Positions 17,997-28,671 of a DNA stretch of 64,000 nucleotides are shown here, in pieces. The stretch covers positions 1 to 64,000 of the forward strand of contig JAHJEO010000027.1 of the NCBI GenBank assembly GCA_018825305.1, written 5' to 3'. The stretch's first letter is position 1; each line of letters starts with the position of its first letter. The DNA is from Gammaproteobacteria bacterium (GTDB lineage: Bacteria; Pseudomonadota; Gammaproteobacteria; Burkholderiales; Rhodocyclaceae). The notes beneath the pieces were generated by a model, which was not told the origin of the DNA, did no database searches, and was given only the letters and a program-made list of their open reading frames with translations. Made by a program: the position numbers and the translations under genes.

Positions 17997-19433
17997 TCAG
18001 CCCAGCTTCTGCCGCAGCAGGTCATTGACCTGTTGCGGGTTGGCCTTGCCCTTGGTCGCCTTCATCACCTGGCCGACCAGCGCGTTGAAGGCCTTGTCCT
18101 TGCCGGAACGAAACTCCTCCACCGACTTCGGGTTGGCCGCCAGTACCTCGTCGATCAGCGCCTCGATGGCAGCGCTGTCCGAGATCTGCTTCAGTCCGCG
18201 TGCTTCGATCACCGCATCGGCATCCTTGCCCTCGCCCGCCCACAGGGCCTCGAACACTTCCTTCGCCAGCTTGTTGGACAAGGTGTTGTCGGCGATGCGG
18301 CGCACGATGCCGGCCAACAAAGTCGGCGTCAGCGGTACGGCGGCGATGTCCAGGCCGTCGCGGTTGAGCCGGGCGGAAAGCTCGCCCATGATCCAGTTGG
18401 CGCAGGTCTTGGCGTTTTCGCGGCTGGCGGCAGCGACGCAATCCTCGAAATATTTCGCCGTCTCGCGCGTCGCCGTCAGCGTCGCCGCATCGTAGGCGGA
18501 AAGGCCGTAGTCGGTGACGAAGCGGGCCTGCATCGCCTGAGGCAGTTCGGGCAGTTCGGCCTTCACCGCCTCGATCCACGCCGGCGTGATCTCCAGCGGC
18601 AACAGGTCGGGGTCGGGGAAGTAGCGGTAGTCGTGGGCATCCTCCTTCGAACGCATGGCGCGCGTCTCGCCCGTGTCCGGATCGAACAGCACCGTCGCCT
18701 GCTGGATCTTGCGGCCTTCCTCGATCTCGTTGATCTGCCAGTGGATCTCGTAGTCGATGGCCTGCTGCAGGAAGCGGAAGGAGTTGAGGTTCTTGATCTC
18801 GCGGCGGGTGCCCAAGGGGTCGCCCGGTTTGCGCACTGAGACGTTGGCGTCGCAGCGGAAGCTGCCTTCCTGCATGTTGCCGTCGCAGATGCCGATCCAC
18901 GTCACCAGCGCGTGCAAGGTCTTGGCGTAGGCGACGGCTTCGGCGCTGGAGCGCATATCGGGCTCGGTGACGATCTCGAGCAGCGGCGTGCCGGCGCGAT
19001 TGAGATCGATGCCGGTCTTGCCATGGAAGTCCTCGTGCAGGCTCTTGCCGGCATCCTCTTCGAGGTGGGCGCGGGTGAGGTTGACGTGCTTTTCGGCTTC
19101 GCCAACCCGGATAGTCAGGCCGCCGCCGGATACAACCGGGATTTCGAACTGGCTGATCTGATAACCCTTGGGCAGGTCGGGATAGAAGTAGTTCTTGCGG
19201 GCGAAGATCGAACGCGGGGCAATCGCGGCGCCCACGGCCAGGCCGAACTTGATGGCGCAGACCGCCGCTTCGCGGTTGAACACAGGCAGCACGCCGGGCA
19301 GCGCGATGTCCACCGCGCAGGCCTGGCGGTTGGGCTCGGCGCCGAAGGCGGTCGAGGCGCCGGAAAAGATCTTCGACTGCGTCCGCAACTGGGCGTGTGT
19401 TTCCAGCCCGATGACGACTTCCCATTGGTTCAT
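17997..19433 (-). CDS. gatB: Asp-tRNA(Asn)/Glu-tRNA(Gln) amidotransferase subunit B
   Basis: Kinase/transferase subunit of GatCAB, which converts misacylated Glu-tRNA(Gln) or Asp-tRNA(Asn) into the correct aminoacyl-tRNA. The 478-residue protein opens with [13 protein letters not shown] and has [14 protein letters not shown]. Its C-terminal helical YqeY-like tail ends [14 protein letters not shown]. Downstream of gatC and gatA, with a lipoprotein gene interposed. A stretch reading VPLTPTL (18317-18341) may be a decayed repeat copy. Confidence 0.95.
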   Translation of the reverse strand: MNQWEVVIGLETHAQLRTQSKIFSGASTAFGAEPNRQACAVDIALPGVLPVFNREAAVCAIKFGLAVGAAIAPRSIFARKNYFYPDLPKGYQISQFEIPVVSGGGLTIRVGEAEKHVNLTRAHLEEDAGKSLHEDFHGKTGIDLNRAGTPLLEIVTEPDMRSSAEAVAYAKTLHALVTWIGICDGNMQEGSFRCDANVSVRKPGDPLGTRREIKNLNSFRFLQQAIDYEIHWQINEIEEGRKIQQATVLFDPDTGETRAMRSKEDAHDYRYFPDPDLLPLEITPAWIEAVKAELPELPQAMQARFVTDYGLSAYDAATLTATRETAKYFEDCVAAASRENAKTCANWIMGELSARLNRDGLDIAAVPLTPTLLAGIVRRIADNTLSNKLAKEVFEALWAGEGKDADAVIEARGLKQISDSAAIEALIDEVLAANPKSVEEFRSGKDKAFNALVGQVMKATKGKANPQQVNDLLRQKLG

Positions 19434-19450
19434 GCGAATTCCATTCACTT

Positions 19451-20005
19451 TCAGGAGCAGCGGCCGCCCTGCTTCTCGACGAGGATCGGCCACAAATAAT
19501 CGAAACTGTTGCCGTCGCACTGCGCCCTGCAGGCCGAGAAGGCGACGGCAACCTGGTCACCCTGCTCCCACATGCGCACCGTGCAAGCACCCGGTGCGCC
19601 GGCCAGCGTGACGTTGGGCAGGCTGGCGGTCTGGCGGAAGTTGCGCAGGTCGAAGCGGCAACTGCCGCGCCGACCGATGTTGATCGTTGCCGCGAAGCGT
19701 TGCACCTCGGCATCCTGCACCTCGAGATCGAGATGGCCGCCATAACCGGTCTCGTCGCGGAATTTGCAGTCGACGCGCAGATTGAGCGGCCGCGTCTCGA
19801 TCACGGGCAGGCCGCGGCCGGCAAGATAGCGCTGCGTCTTGGCGGACAGGGCCGGCGCTTCGGGTTTCTGCTGCTGCACGGCCGTTTCCTGGCGCGGCGT
19901 GGCGGGGGGTGCCGGCACATCGGCCTTGCCGAAGGGCCAGATGCCGCAACCGCCGAGCAGCAGGGTGGAAGTCAGGGCAGCCATGCAGGACAGTACCCGG
20001 CGCAC
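19451..20005 (-). CDS. Predicted lipoprotein of unknown function
   Basis: 184-residue protein, taken from a GTG at 20005 because this gives a proper signal ([19 protein letters not shown]) with lipobox LGGC. The mature part has a Pro/Gln/Ala-rich linker, then about 120 residues with four or five cysteines (VDCKF, GSCRF, GACTV, SACRAQC), suggesting disulfides in the periplasm. It lies 13 bp after gatA and 17 bp before gatB, so it is co-transcribed with the amidotransferase operon. No family was recognised. An ATG at 19984 is the alternative start. Confidence 0.6.
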   Translation of the reverse strand: MRRVLSCMAALTSTLLLGGCGIWPFGKADVPAPPATPRQETAVQQQKPEAPALSAKTQRYLAGRGLPVIETRPLNLRVDCKFRDETGYGGHLDLEVQDAEVQRFAATINIGRRGSCRFDLRNFRQTASLPNVTLAGAPGACTVRMWEQGDQVAVAFSACRAQCDGNSFDYLWPILVEKQGGRCS

Positions 20006-20018
20006 GATTTTTCTGCGA

Positions 20019-21488
20019 CTAGAGGCCGGCCGGCATGCGCGTATGCCAGTCGGTCGCCAGTTGAAACCGATGGGCGACGTTGAGCATCTTCGCCTCGCCG
20101 AACCACGGGCCGACGATCTGCAGGCCGACCGGCATCGGGTTCGACGAATGAGCGGCGCCGAAACCGCAGGGGATCGACATGCCCGGCAGGCCGGCAAGAT
20201 TCACGGCGATGGTGTAGATGTCGGAGAGATACATCTGCACCGGGTCGGCGCTCTTCTCGCCGAAGCGGAAGGCCACCGATGGCGCGGTCGGCCCCATGAT
20301 GACGTCGCACTGCTTGAATGCCTCGGCGAAGTCGTTGGCGATGAGGCGACGGATCTTCTGCGCCTGCAGGTAGTAGGCGTCGTAGTAGCCGTGCGACAGC
20401 ACATAGGTGCCGATGAGGATGCGGCGCTTCACTTCCTCGCCGAAACCCTGCGCCCGGCTCTTGCTGTACATGTCGTTGAGGTCGCCGTATTCCGGGGCGC
20501 GGTAGCCGTAACGCACGCCGTCGAAGCGGGAGAGGTTGGAACTGGCCTCGGCCGGCGCGATGACGTAGTAGGCCGGCACCGACAGGCCCGAATTGGGCAG
20601 CGCGACCTCGACCGTGGTGGCGCCGAGCTTGCGGTACTCGGCCAGCGCGGCATCAACCGCGGCGCGCACGTCGGTATCCATGCCCTCGCCGAAGAATTCC
20701 TTCGGCAGGCCGATCCTGAGGCCGGCGAGCGGCTGCTCCAGATTGCGGGCGTAGTCCTCGGCGGGACGCTCCAGCGAGGTCGAATCGCGCTCGTCAAAAC
20801 CGGCCATGGCGTTGAGCAGCAGTGCGCAATCCTCGGCCGACTTGGCCATCGGCCCCCCCTGGTCGAGGCTGGAGGCGAAGGCGATCATGCCGTAGCGGCT
20901 GACGACACCGTAGGTCGGCTTCAGCCCCGTCAGGCCGCACAGCGCGGCCGGCTGGCGGATCGAGCCGCCGGTGTCGGTGCCGGTCGCGGCCGGCGCCAGG
21001 CGCGCCGCCACTGCGGCGGCCGAGCCGCCCGAGGAGCCGCCGGGCACGCAGCCGGTGTCCCACGGGTTCTTCACCGGGCCGAAGAACGAGGTCTCGTTCG
21101 ACGAACCCATGGCGAACTCGTCCATGTTGAGCTTGCCCAGCGTCACCATGCCGGCGGCCTTGAATTTCTCGACCACGGTGGCGTCGTAAGGTGAGACGAA
21201 GTTGGCCAGCATCTTCGAGCCGCAGCTGGTGCGCCAGCCTTCGGTGCAAAAAATATCCTTGTGCGCCAATGGGATGCCGGCCAGCGGCGTGGTGCTGGCG
21301 CCGACTTTTCCGGAAGCATCGGTGGCGCGCGCCATGGCCAGTGTCTTGTCGCGGTCGGTACTGACGAAGGCGTTGAGCACCGGGTTGAGTCGGTCGATGC
21401 GGTCGAGGAACAGCGTGGTCAGTTCGACCGCCGAGACCTTCTTCGCCGCCAGCGCGGCCGACAACTCTTTGAGGGTAGCGTTGATCAT
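20019..21488 (-). CDS. gatA: Asp-tRNA(Asn)/Glu-tRNA(Gln) amidotransferase subunit A
   Basis: Glutaminase subunit of GatCAB. The 489-residue protein has amidase-signature motifs: [10 protein letters not shown] with the catalytic Lys, GGSSGGSAA and [12 protein letters not shown] with the cis-Ser and nucleophile Ser. Length is normal. It supplies ammonia to GatB through the complex. A degenerate copy of the dispersed repeat (21286-21309) encodes KVGASTTP just before the catalytic-Lys strand. About 105 bp, containing hairpins, separate it from gatC. Confidence 0.95.
   Translation of the reverse strand: MINATLKELSAALAAKKVSAVELTTLFLDRIDRLNPVLNAFVSTDRDKTLAMARATDASGKVGASTTPLAGIPLAHKDIFCTEGWRTSCGSKMLANFVSPYDATVVEKFKAAGMVTLGKLNMDEFAMGSSNETSFFGPVKNPWDTGCVPGGSSGGSAAAVAARLAPAATGTDTGGSIRQPAALCGLTGLKPTYGVVSRYGMIAFASSLDQGGPMAKSAEDCALLLNAMAGFDERDSTSLERPAEDYARNLEQPLAGLRIGLPKEFFGEGMDTDVRAAVDAALAEYRKLGATTVEVALPNSGLSVPAYYVIAPAEASSNLSRFDGVRYGYRAPEYGDLNDMYSKSRAQGFGEEVKRRILIGTYVLSHGYYDAYYLQAQKIRRLIANDFAEAFKQCDVIMGPTAPSVAFRFGEKSADPVQMYLSDIYTIAVNLAGLPGMSIPCGFGAAHSSNPMPVGLQIVGPWFGEAKMLNVAHRFQLATDWHTRMPAGL
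21286..21309 (+). repeat. Dispersed 25-bp coding repeat, degenerate copy 6
   Basis: Keeps GCGCCGACTTTT but has about five mismatches upstream. On the minus strand it reads KVGASTT in GatA. Confidence 0.4.
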
Positions 21489-21494
21489 GTCACC

Positions 21495-21565
21495 TCGCCT
21501 CCGCAGCGCGGAGGCGCAAATCAGTCGCCCCCGCCCTCGGGGCGGGGGCCGGGGGGTGGGGGGCC
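21495..21565. repeat. Intergenic hairpin-rich repeat, copy B
   Basis: In the gatC-gatA gap: CCTCCGC-GCGGAGG and CCCCCGCCC-GGGCGGGGG inverted repeats with a G-rich run. Its layout resembles the other intergenic copies in reverse orientation, but overall similarity is loose. Confidence 0.4.
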
Positions 21566-21575
21566 AAAGATGCAG

Positions 21576-21593
21576 TCGAATGAATCGTCAGAT

Positions 21594-21601
<8 letters not shown>
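21576..21601 (-). terminator. Perfect 11-bp hairpin over the gatC stop codon
   Basis: TCGAATGAATC (21576-21586) pairs exactly with GATTCATTCGA (21591-21601) around a 4-nt loop. The gatC stop codon (21594-21596) lies in one arm. No T-tract follows, so it may act on mRNA stability or gatC-gatA stoichiometry rather than termination. Confidence 0.5.
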
Positions 21602-23020
<1,419 letters not shown>

Positions 23021-23093
23021 GCCCCGACGCTTGTAGTGTGCAAGGCGGCGCAAAGTGTGTGCCGCTTGAGTTATTAGTTTCGGCCGCTGCGCT

Positions 23094-23116
23094 TAACGCC
23101 TATAAATCCGGCGTTA
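23094..23116 (+). other. Hairpin in the mreB-mreC gap
   Basis: TAACGCC pairs with GGCGTTA around a 9-nt AT-rich loop in the 139-bp gap. No T-run follows. It may attenuate or stabilise mRNA between the very abundant MreB and the less abundant MreC. Confidence 0.4.
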
Positions 23117-23159
23117 GCCTGCACTGAAACGGTGTTTTCCGGGGAGCCTTACTGAAGTG

Positions 23160-24077
23160 ATGTCCGTCGTCGGCCACACGCCGCCACCGTTTTTCAAACG
23201 GGGCCCGGCGCCGCTCGCCCGGCTGACCTTCTTCACCGCGCTGGCCATCACCCTGCTGGTCGCCGACCTGCGCTTCCATACCCTCGAATGGGCGCGCCTG
23301 GTGCTCGCCACCGTCGCCTGGCCGATGCAGCGCGCCGCCCAGATGCCGGTCGAGGGCGCACAGGGTGCCGGGCAATACTTCGCCAGCCTGCTGCAACTGC
23401 AGCAGGAGAACAGCGTGTTGCGCACCCGCAGCCTCGCCACCGCCAACCAGTTGCTGAGGCAGGAACACCTTGAGCAGGAAAATCGCCGCCTGCGCGCCCT
23501 GCTCGACATGAAGGAGCGCCAGCCGGTCGAGGGCCGCGTTGGCGAGATTATTTACGCCGCGCGCGATCCGTTTTCTCGCCGCGTGATCATGGACAAGGGG
23601 CTGCAGGCAGGCGTCGCCGCCGGCCAGGCCGTGATCGACGACCTCGGCGTTATCGGCCAGGTCACCCGCGTCTTTCCGCTGACGGCAGAGGTGACGCTGC
23701 TGACCGACAAGGACCAGGCCATACCGGTGCAGGTACAGCGCAACGGCCTGCGCGCCGTCGCGGCGGGCGCTGGCGCCGGCAGCATCGAACTGCGCTTCCT
23801 CGCCGCCAACGCCGAGGTGCAGGTAGGCGACATACTCGTCACCTCCGGCCTCGACGGCATCTACCTGCCCGGATTGCCGGTGGCGAAGATCATCCACATC
23901 GATCGCGACAATTCCTACGCCTTCGCCCGCATCCATTGCGAACCGATCGCTGGCGTCGAGCGCCACGGCCACGTCCTGGTGCTCGGCTCTCGCATCGTTC
24001 CACCGCAACCGGAAGAACCGGTCGAGCGGAAAGATGTGCCGGCCAAAGGCAAGAAAGTCCGGAAGGCCGCCCAGTGA
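23160..24077 (+). CDS. mreC: Rod-shape-determining protein MreC
   Basis: 305-residue inner-membrane protein with a short cytoplasmic N-terminus, one membrane helix (FFTALAITLLVADL) and a periplasmic coiled coil (LLQLQQENSVLRTR to LRALLDMKERQ). Beta-barrel domains follow, including TDKDQAIPVQVQRNGLR and GDILVTSGLDGIYLPGLPVA. It links MreB, MreD and the PBP2-RodA synthase. A Pro/Lys-rich tail is normal. The stop overlaps mreD by 4 bp. Confidence 0.95.
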   Translation: MSVVGHTPPPFFKRGPAPLARLTFFTALAITLLVADLRFHTLEWARLVLATVAWPMQRAAQMPVEGAQGAGQYFASLLQLQQENSVLRTRSLATANQLLRQEHLEQENRRLRALLDMKERQPVEGRVGEIIYAARDPFSRRVIMDKGLQAGVAAGQAVIDDLGVIGQVTRVFPLTAEVTLLTDKDQAIPVQVQRNGLRAVAAGAGAGSIELRFLAANAEVQVGDILVTSGLDGIYLPGLPVAKIIHIDRDNSYAFARIHCEPIAGVERHGHVLVLGSRIVPPQPEEPVERKDVPAKGKKVRKAAQ

Positions 24078-24598
24078 ACCAGCCCACCCACAGCTCGAAC
24101 CGCATCCTGCTGCCGGCCCGCGGCTGGTACATCACCGCCACGCTGCTGCTCGCCCTGTTCCTCAATCTCATCCCGCTCGGCCGCCTGCCCTTCGTGCCTG
24201 ACTGGGTAGCACTGGCGCTGATCTTCTGGTGCATCCACCAGCCGCTCAAGGTGGGCATGGGCACGGCCTTCGTCTTCGGGCTGGCGATGGACATCGCCGA
24301 CGCCAGCATCATGGGCCAGCATGCGCTCGCCTATGTCCTGCTTGCCTTCGTCGGTTGCGGGCTGTCGCGGCGCATCCTCTGGTTTTCGTTGCTGCTGCAG
24401 GCGGCCCACGTCCTGCCGATGCTGCTTGGCGTCCAGCTGGTCATGCTGGCCGCGCGCATGATCGGCGGCGCGGAGTTTCCCGGCATGCTCTGGTTCGCTT
24501 CCAGCATCGTCGCCACCGCGCTGTGGCACCCCGTGACCTATCTGCTGTTGCTGCCGCAATACCGGCCGGTGGATCGCGACGACAACCGCCCGATCTGA
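24074..24598 (+). CDS. mreD: Rod-shape-determining protein MreD
   Basis: 174-residue integral membrane protein with about five hydrophobic helices, GTG start overlapping mreC (GTGA). PDWVALALIFWCIHQP and GLAMDIADASIMGQHALAY are typical of proteobacterial MreD. Partner of MreC in the elongasome. Confidence 0.93.
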   Translation: MNQPTHSSNRILLPARGWYITATLLLALFLNLIPLGRLPFVPDWVALALIFWCIHQPLKVGMGTAFVFGLAMDIADASIMGQHALAYVLLAFVGCGLSRRILWFSLLLQAAHVLPMLLGVQLVMLAARMIGGAEFPGMLWFASSIVATALWHPVTYLLLLPQYRPVDRDDNRPI

Positions 24599-24604
24599 CG
24601 CGGC

Positions 24605-26494
24605 ATGGAATTCAAGAATCCCCAGGAAGAGCTCGGCCGCTTCCGCCATCGCCTGGCTTTCGCCGGTGGCTTCGTCCTGGTCTGCTTCGCGCTGCTGCTG
24701 GCACGCTTCGTCTGGCTGCAGGTAATCCAGCACGATTACTATCAGACCCGCGCCGAGGACAACCGCATCTCGCTGGTGCCAGTGGTGCCGAACCGTGGCC
24801 TGATCGTCGACCGCAACGGCGTGGTGCTGGCGCGCAACTATTCCGCCTATACGCTGGAGATCACGCCGTCCAAGGTAAAAAACCTCGAGGAGGTCATCGA
24901 CGAACTGGCCAAGATCCTCGACATCCAGCCGAAGGATCGCAAGCGCTTCCACAAGTTGCTGACGGAGAGCAAGAACTTCGAGTCGATGCCGATCCGCACT
25001 CGCCTGTCGGACGTCGAGGTAGCGACCTTCATCGCCAATCGCTATCGCTTCCCCGGCGTGGATATCAAGGCGCGGCTGTTCCGGCAGTACCCCTTCGCTG
25101 CCTTCGCCTCGCACATGCTGGGCTACATCGGTCGAATCAATGATCGCGATCTCGAGAAGATCGAGGAGCGCGAGGTCGAAGACAACTACCGCGGCACCGA
25201 GCACTTCGGCAAGACCGGCCTCGAACAGCATTACGAATTCGAGTTGCACGGCACCACGGGCTTCGAACAGGTCGAGGTCGATGCCGGCGGCCGCGCGGTA
25301 CGCACGCTGGCCCGTACGGCACCCGTGGCGGGAAACAACCTCGCACTCACGATCGATGCCAAGCTTCAGGAAATCGCGGAAAAGGCCTTCGGCGACCGCA
25401 AGGGCGCGCTGGTGGCCATCGAACCGACGACCGGCGGCATTCTGGCGCTGGTATCGGTACCAAATTACGATCCCAACCTGTTCGTAGATGGTATCGACAG
25501 CCAAAGCTGGCGCGACCTCAACGACTCGCCGGACAAGCCGATGGTCAACCGCGCACTAAACGGCACCTACCCGCCCGGTTCGACCTTCAAGCCCTTCATG
25601 GCGCTTGGCGCACTGACCCTGGGCAAGCGCCGGCCGGAGCAGGTTATTGCCGATCCAGGCTTCTTCAATTTCGGCGGCCACATCTTCATGGACGACAAGA
25701 AGGGCGGCCATGGTCCGGTCGACATGTACAAGTCCATCGTCCAGTCATGCAATACCTACTATTACATGCTGGCCAGCGACATGGGTATCGACAACATGGC
25801 CAGCTTCATGGGCAGCATCGGCCTGGGCAGCCGCACCGGGGTCGACATCGACGGCGAATCGGAAGGGGTACTGCCTTCGCCGGCCTGGAAGAAAAAACGT
25901 TTCAAGAAACCCGAGCAGCAGAAATGGTACGCCGGCGAAACCATCTCCATCGGCATCGGCCAGGGCTACAACGCCTACACGCCTATCCAGCTTGCCCAGG
26001 CCATCGCAACGCTGGCCAACAATGGCGTGATGTTCCGGCCGCATCTGGTGAAGCACATCACCGACACCCGCAGCGGCAAGCAGACGCCGGTCGAGCCGCA
26101 TCCGGTCAAGACACTGCCCTGGAAACAGGAACACATTGACGTCATCAAGAATGCCATGGTCGGCGTCAACAAGGAGGGTACCGGCGCACGCGCCTTCGCC
26201 GGCGCCGAATACGCCTCCGGCGGCAAGACCGGCACCGCGCAGGTGTATTCGCTCAAGGGCGGGCAATACAAGAAGGATTCGGTCAAGAAAGAATTGCGTG
26301 ACCATTCGCTGTTCATCGCCTTCGCCCCCGCCGAGCAGCCGACCATCGCGCTGGCGGTGCTGGTGGAGAACGGTGGTTTCGGCGCCCAGGCCGCGGCACC
26401 GATCGCACGCCAGGTATTCGACTACTACCTGCTGGGCAAGGTGCCCAAGAGCGCGGCGCCGGCCGATGAGGCCGCCGTGGGAGAGGAGCAATGA
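24605..26494 (+). CDS. mrdA: Penicillin-binding protein 2
   Basis: 629-residue class B PBP, the transpeptidase of the elongasome. It has an N-terminal membrane anchor at about 17-38 and a pedestal domain with NRGLIVDRNGVVLARN. The transpeptidase motifs are STFK at 326-329, an SxN-type SCN at about 381-383 and KTGTA at about 541-545. It pairs with the glycosyltransferase RodA, whose gene overlaps its stop by 4 bp. Confidence 0.96.
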   Translation: MEFKNPQEELGRFRHRLAFAGGFVLVCFALLLARFVWLQVIQHDYYQTRAEDNRISLVPVVPNRGLIVDRNGVVLARNYSAYTLEITPSKVKNLEEVIDELAKILDIQPKDRKRFHKLLTESKNFESMPIRTRLSDVEVATFIANRYRFPGVDIKARLFRQYPFAAFASHMLGYIGRINDRDLEKIEEREVEDNYRGTEHFGKTGLEQHYEFELHGTTGFEQVEVDAGGRAVRTLARTAPVAGNNLALTIDAKLQEIAEKAFGDRKGALVAIEPTTGGILALVSVPNYDPNLFVDGIDSQSWRDLNDSPDKPMVNRALNGTYPPGSTFKPFMALGALTLGKRRPEQVIADPGFFNFGGHIFMDDKKGGHGPVDMYKSIVQSCNTYYYMLASDMGIDNMASFMGSIGLGSRTGVDIDGESEGVLPSPAWKKKRFKKPEQQKWYAGETISIGIGQGYNAYTPIQLAQAIATLANNGVMFRPHLVKHITDTRSGKQTPVEPHPVKTLPWKQEHIDVIKNAMVGVNKEGTGARAFAGAEYASGGKTGTAQVYSLKGGQYKKDSVKKELRDHSLFIAFAPAEQPTIALAVLVENGGFGAQAAAPIARQVFDYYLLGKVPKSAAPADEAAVGEEQ

Positions 26495-27576
26495 TCGCCA
26501 ATCTCTGGCGCAAGCTGGTCGCTCCCATCGACGGTCCGCTGATGGCAATCGCCGGGCTGCTGCTGCTGATCGCACTGGTCACCCTCGCCAGCGCGTCGCC
26601 GGAACGCGTGATGACACTGCTCGCCCACGTCGCCGTGGCGCTGACGGTGATGCGCATCGTCGCCCAGATACCGCCGCAACGACTGATGCATCTGGCGCTA
26701 CCGATGTTTCTCCTCGGCATCGTTCTGCTGGTCGCCGTGGCTTTCTTCGGTGACATTTCCAAGGGCGCACGGCGCTGGCTCAATCTCGGCTTCATGCGCA
26801 TCCAGCCCTCGGAACTGCTGAAGATCGCCATGCCGCTGATGCTGGCCTGGTACTTCCAGAAACACGAGGCGACGCTGCGCCTGCGCGACTACGCCGTCGC
26901 TGCCCTGCTGCTGCTGATTCCGGTGGCGCTGATCGCTCGCCAGCCCGACCTCGGCACGGCCATCCTGGTTTTCTCCGCCGGGTTCTTCGTCATCTTCTTC
27001 GCCGGCCTGCCCTGGAAGGTCATCATCGGGCTGGGTGCCGCCGGGTTGGCGGCCGCGCCGTTCGCCTGGGGCCACCTGCACGACTACCAGCGCGGCCGCA
27101 TCCTCACCCTGTTCGATCCCGAGCGCGATCCGCTCGGCAAGGGTTTCCACATCATCCAGTCCACCATCGCCATCGGCTCCGGCGGCATCCTTGGCAAGGG
27201 CTGGGGCCAGGGCACACAGGCCCAACTCGAGTTCATCCCCGAGCGCCACACCGACTTCATTTTCGCCGTCTACTCCGAGGAATTCGGCCTGCTCGGCAAC
27301 ATCATCCTGCTGGTTCTCTATGCTCTGCTGGTCGGTCGCGGCCTGATGATCGCCGCCAATGCGGCGACGCTGTTCGCGCGCCTCGTCGCGGGTGCGGTGA
27401 CGCTGATCTTCTTCACCTATGCCTTCGTCAACATGGGCATGGTAAGCGGCATCCTGCCCGTGGTCGGCGTGCCGCTGCCGCTGGTCAGCTACGGCGGCAC
27501 GGCGCTGGTGACGCTGTTCAGCGGCATCGGAATCCTGATGAGCATCCACAAAAACAGGATGTTGGTGCAGAAATGA
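26491..27576 (+). CDS. rodA: Peptidoglycan glycosyltransferase RodA
   Basis: 361-residue SEDS-family polymerase with about ten membrane segments. GDISKGARRWLNLG, QPDLGTAIL and the loop FIPERHTDFIFAVYSEEFG are family signatures; the Asp in the last one follows the catalytic-loop pattern. It polymerises lipid II in complex with PBP2. The stop overlaps an ATG that begins a repeat-derived reading frame leading into rlpA. Confidence 0.96.
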   Translation: MIANLWRKLVAPIDGPLMAIAGLLLLIALVTLASASPERVMTLLAHVAVALTVMRIVAQIPPQRLMHLALPMFLLGIVLLVAVAFFGDISKGARRWLNLGFMRIQPSELLKIAMPLMLAWYFQKHEATLRLRDYAVAALLLLIPVALIARQPDLGTAILVFSAGFFVIFFAGLPWKVIIGLGAAGLAAAPFAWGHLHDYQRGRILTLFDPERDPLGKGFHIIQSTIAIGSGGILGKGWGQGTQAQLEFIPERHTDFIFAVYSEEFGLLGNIILLVLYALLVGRGLMIAANAATLFARLVAGAVTLIFFTYAFVNMGMVSGILPVVGVPLPLVSYGGTALVTLFSGIGILMSIHKNRMLVQK

Positions 27577-27722
27577 CCCGCCCACCCCCAACCACCCCCT
27601 CGCGCGAGGGGAGCCTGCTTGCTTGCTACGCTCGATCGTTACAGGGGGCTTCGAGCAAGACTCGTCGCGGATTGCACCTTGGGCGCGTGCCGTCTTGGCT
27701 CGGGGCAGCCCTTCGCCAAGAC
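27574..27722. repeat. Intergenic hairpin-rich repeat, copy C, at the rodA-rlpA junction
   Basis: Begins at the rodA stop codon and aligns over about 145 bp with 57132-57281. Shared elements are a CCCGCCC tract, CCCCTCGCG-GAGGGGAG, CTACGCTCG-CGTTAC-GGG and a final CTTGGCTCGGGGCAGCCC-like arm. Identity by eye is about 75% in the first half. Confidence 0.6.
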
Positions 27723-28661
27723 TTCGTTATCGTCGCGCTGGCATCAGCCGCTTCGCTCTTGCTGGCTGCCTGCGGCTCTGCGCCCAAGCAGCCGGCGGTC
27801 GAGCGCACACCCGCCACGACCGCCGTGCCGCCAGCGCCGACTTTTTCGAAGCCGCCCTACGTGCTGAAAAAGGGCGGCGGATACTACAAGGACGACGGCC
27901 CCGGCGACAACGCGCCAGACAATCTCGACGCGATACCCGACGCCGTGCCGCGCGACGAGCCACTGCACCGCTTCGCCAACAACCCCTACTCGGTGCTCGG
28001 CCGCGACTACGTGCCGCTGCGAGCCCGCACGCCGCACCGGGAGCACGGCATCGCCAGCTGGTACGGCCGCAAGTTCCACGGCCAGAAGACCTCCTCCGGC
28101 GAACCCTACGACATGTACGGCATGACGGCCGCACATCCGACGCTGCCGATTCCGTCCTATGTGCGCGTCACCAACCCCGCCAACGGCCGATCGGTAGTGG
28201 TGCGCGTGAACGATCGCGGCCCATTCCACTCCGACCGCATCATCGATCTCTCATTCACGGCAGCCTGGAAGCTCGACTACATAGGCAACGGCAGCACCCT
28301 GGTCGAGGTCGAGAGCGTTCGCCCCGGCGACACCATGATCGCCGCTGCGCCCGTGGCGGCAGACCCGATCGCCCGCTTCGCCCAACTGCCCGAGCCGGCG
28401 ACGCCCCCGCCGCCGGCAGCTGCGGAACTGCGCGGCACCTTTGTCCAGCTCGGCGCATTCGGCAACCCGGACAATGCCGAATCCTTCCGCGCCCACATCG
28501 CGCGCGAACTCGACTGGGCGGGCGACACGCTGCGCATCGAGGTCGCCGGCAACCTGCACCGCGTGCAACTGGGCCCGTTCGCGTCGCGCAGCGAGGCCGA
28601 CAGCGTGGTCGAAAAGATCCGCAGCACCCTCGGCGTCAAGCCAGCCATCGTGGTGCGATAA
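27687..28661 (+). CDS. rlpA: RlpA-type septal ring lipoprotein, lytic transglycosylase
   Basis: Lipoprotein with a lipobox (LLAAC) after FVIVALASAASL, a double-psi beta-barrel (GIASWYGRKFHGQKTSSGEPYD to VVVRVNDRGPF) and a C-terminal SPOR domain (FVQLGAFGNPDNAESF). The family cleaves denuded glycan strands at the septum. The frame is open from an ATG at 27573 overlapping rodA. That start would give an impossibly long signal peptide built from intergenic repeat sequence, so the GTG at 27687 is preferred, although it too lies inside the repeat. A perfect copy of the 25-bp repeat encodes VPPAPTF just after the lipobox. Confidence 0.85.
   Translation: MPSWLGAALRQDFVIVALASAASLLLAACGSAPKQPAVERTPATTAVPPAPTFSKPPYVLKKGGGYYKDDGPGDNAPDNLDAIPDAVPRDEPLHRFANNPYSVLGRDYVPLRARTPHREHGIASWYGRKFHGQKTSSGEPYDMYGMTAAHPTLPIPSYVRVTNPANGRSVVVRVNDRGPFHSDRIIDLSFTAAWKLDYIGNGSTLVEVESVRPGDTMIAAAPVAADPIARFAQLPEPATPPPPAAAELRGTFVQLGAFGNPDNAESFRAHIARELDWAGDTLRIEVAGNLHRVQLGPFASRSEADSVVEKIRSTLGVKPAIVVR
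27822..27846 (+). repeat. Dispersed 25-bp coding repeat, copy 7 (consensus)
   Basis: Exact consensus copy: GCCGTG followed by the core CCGCCAGCGCCGACTTTT and an extra T. Reads AVPPAPTF in the linker after the RlpA lipid-attachment site. Confidence 0.9.
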
Positions 28662-28671
28662 AATCGGGGGC

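Noticed and set aside
18317-18341. Possible extra copy of the 25-bp repeat in gatB
   Set aside because: Five mismatches in 25 bases and an ordinary-looking GatB segment; too weak to count.
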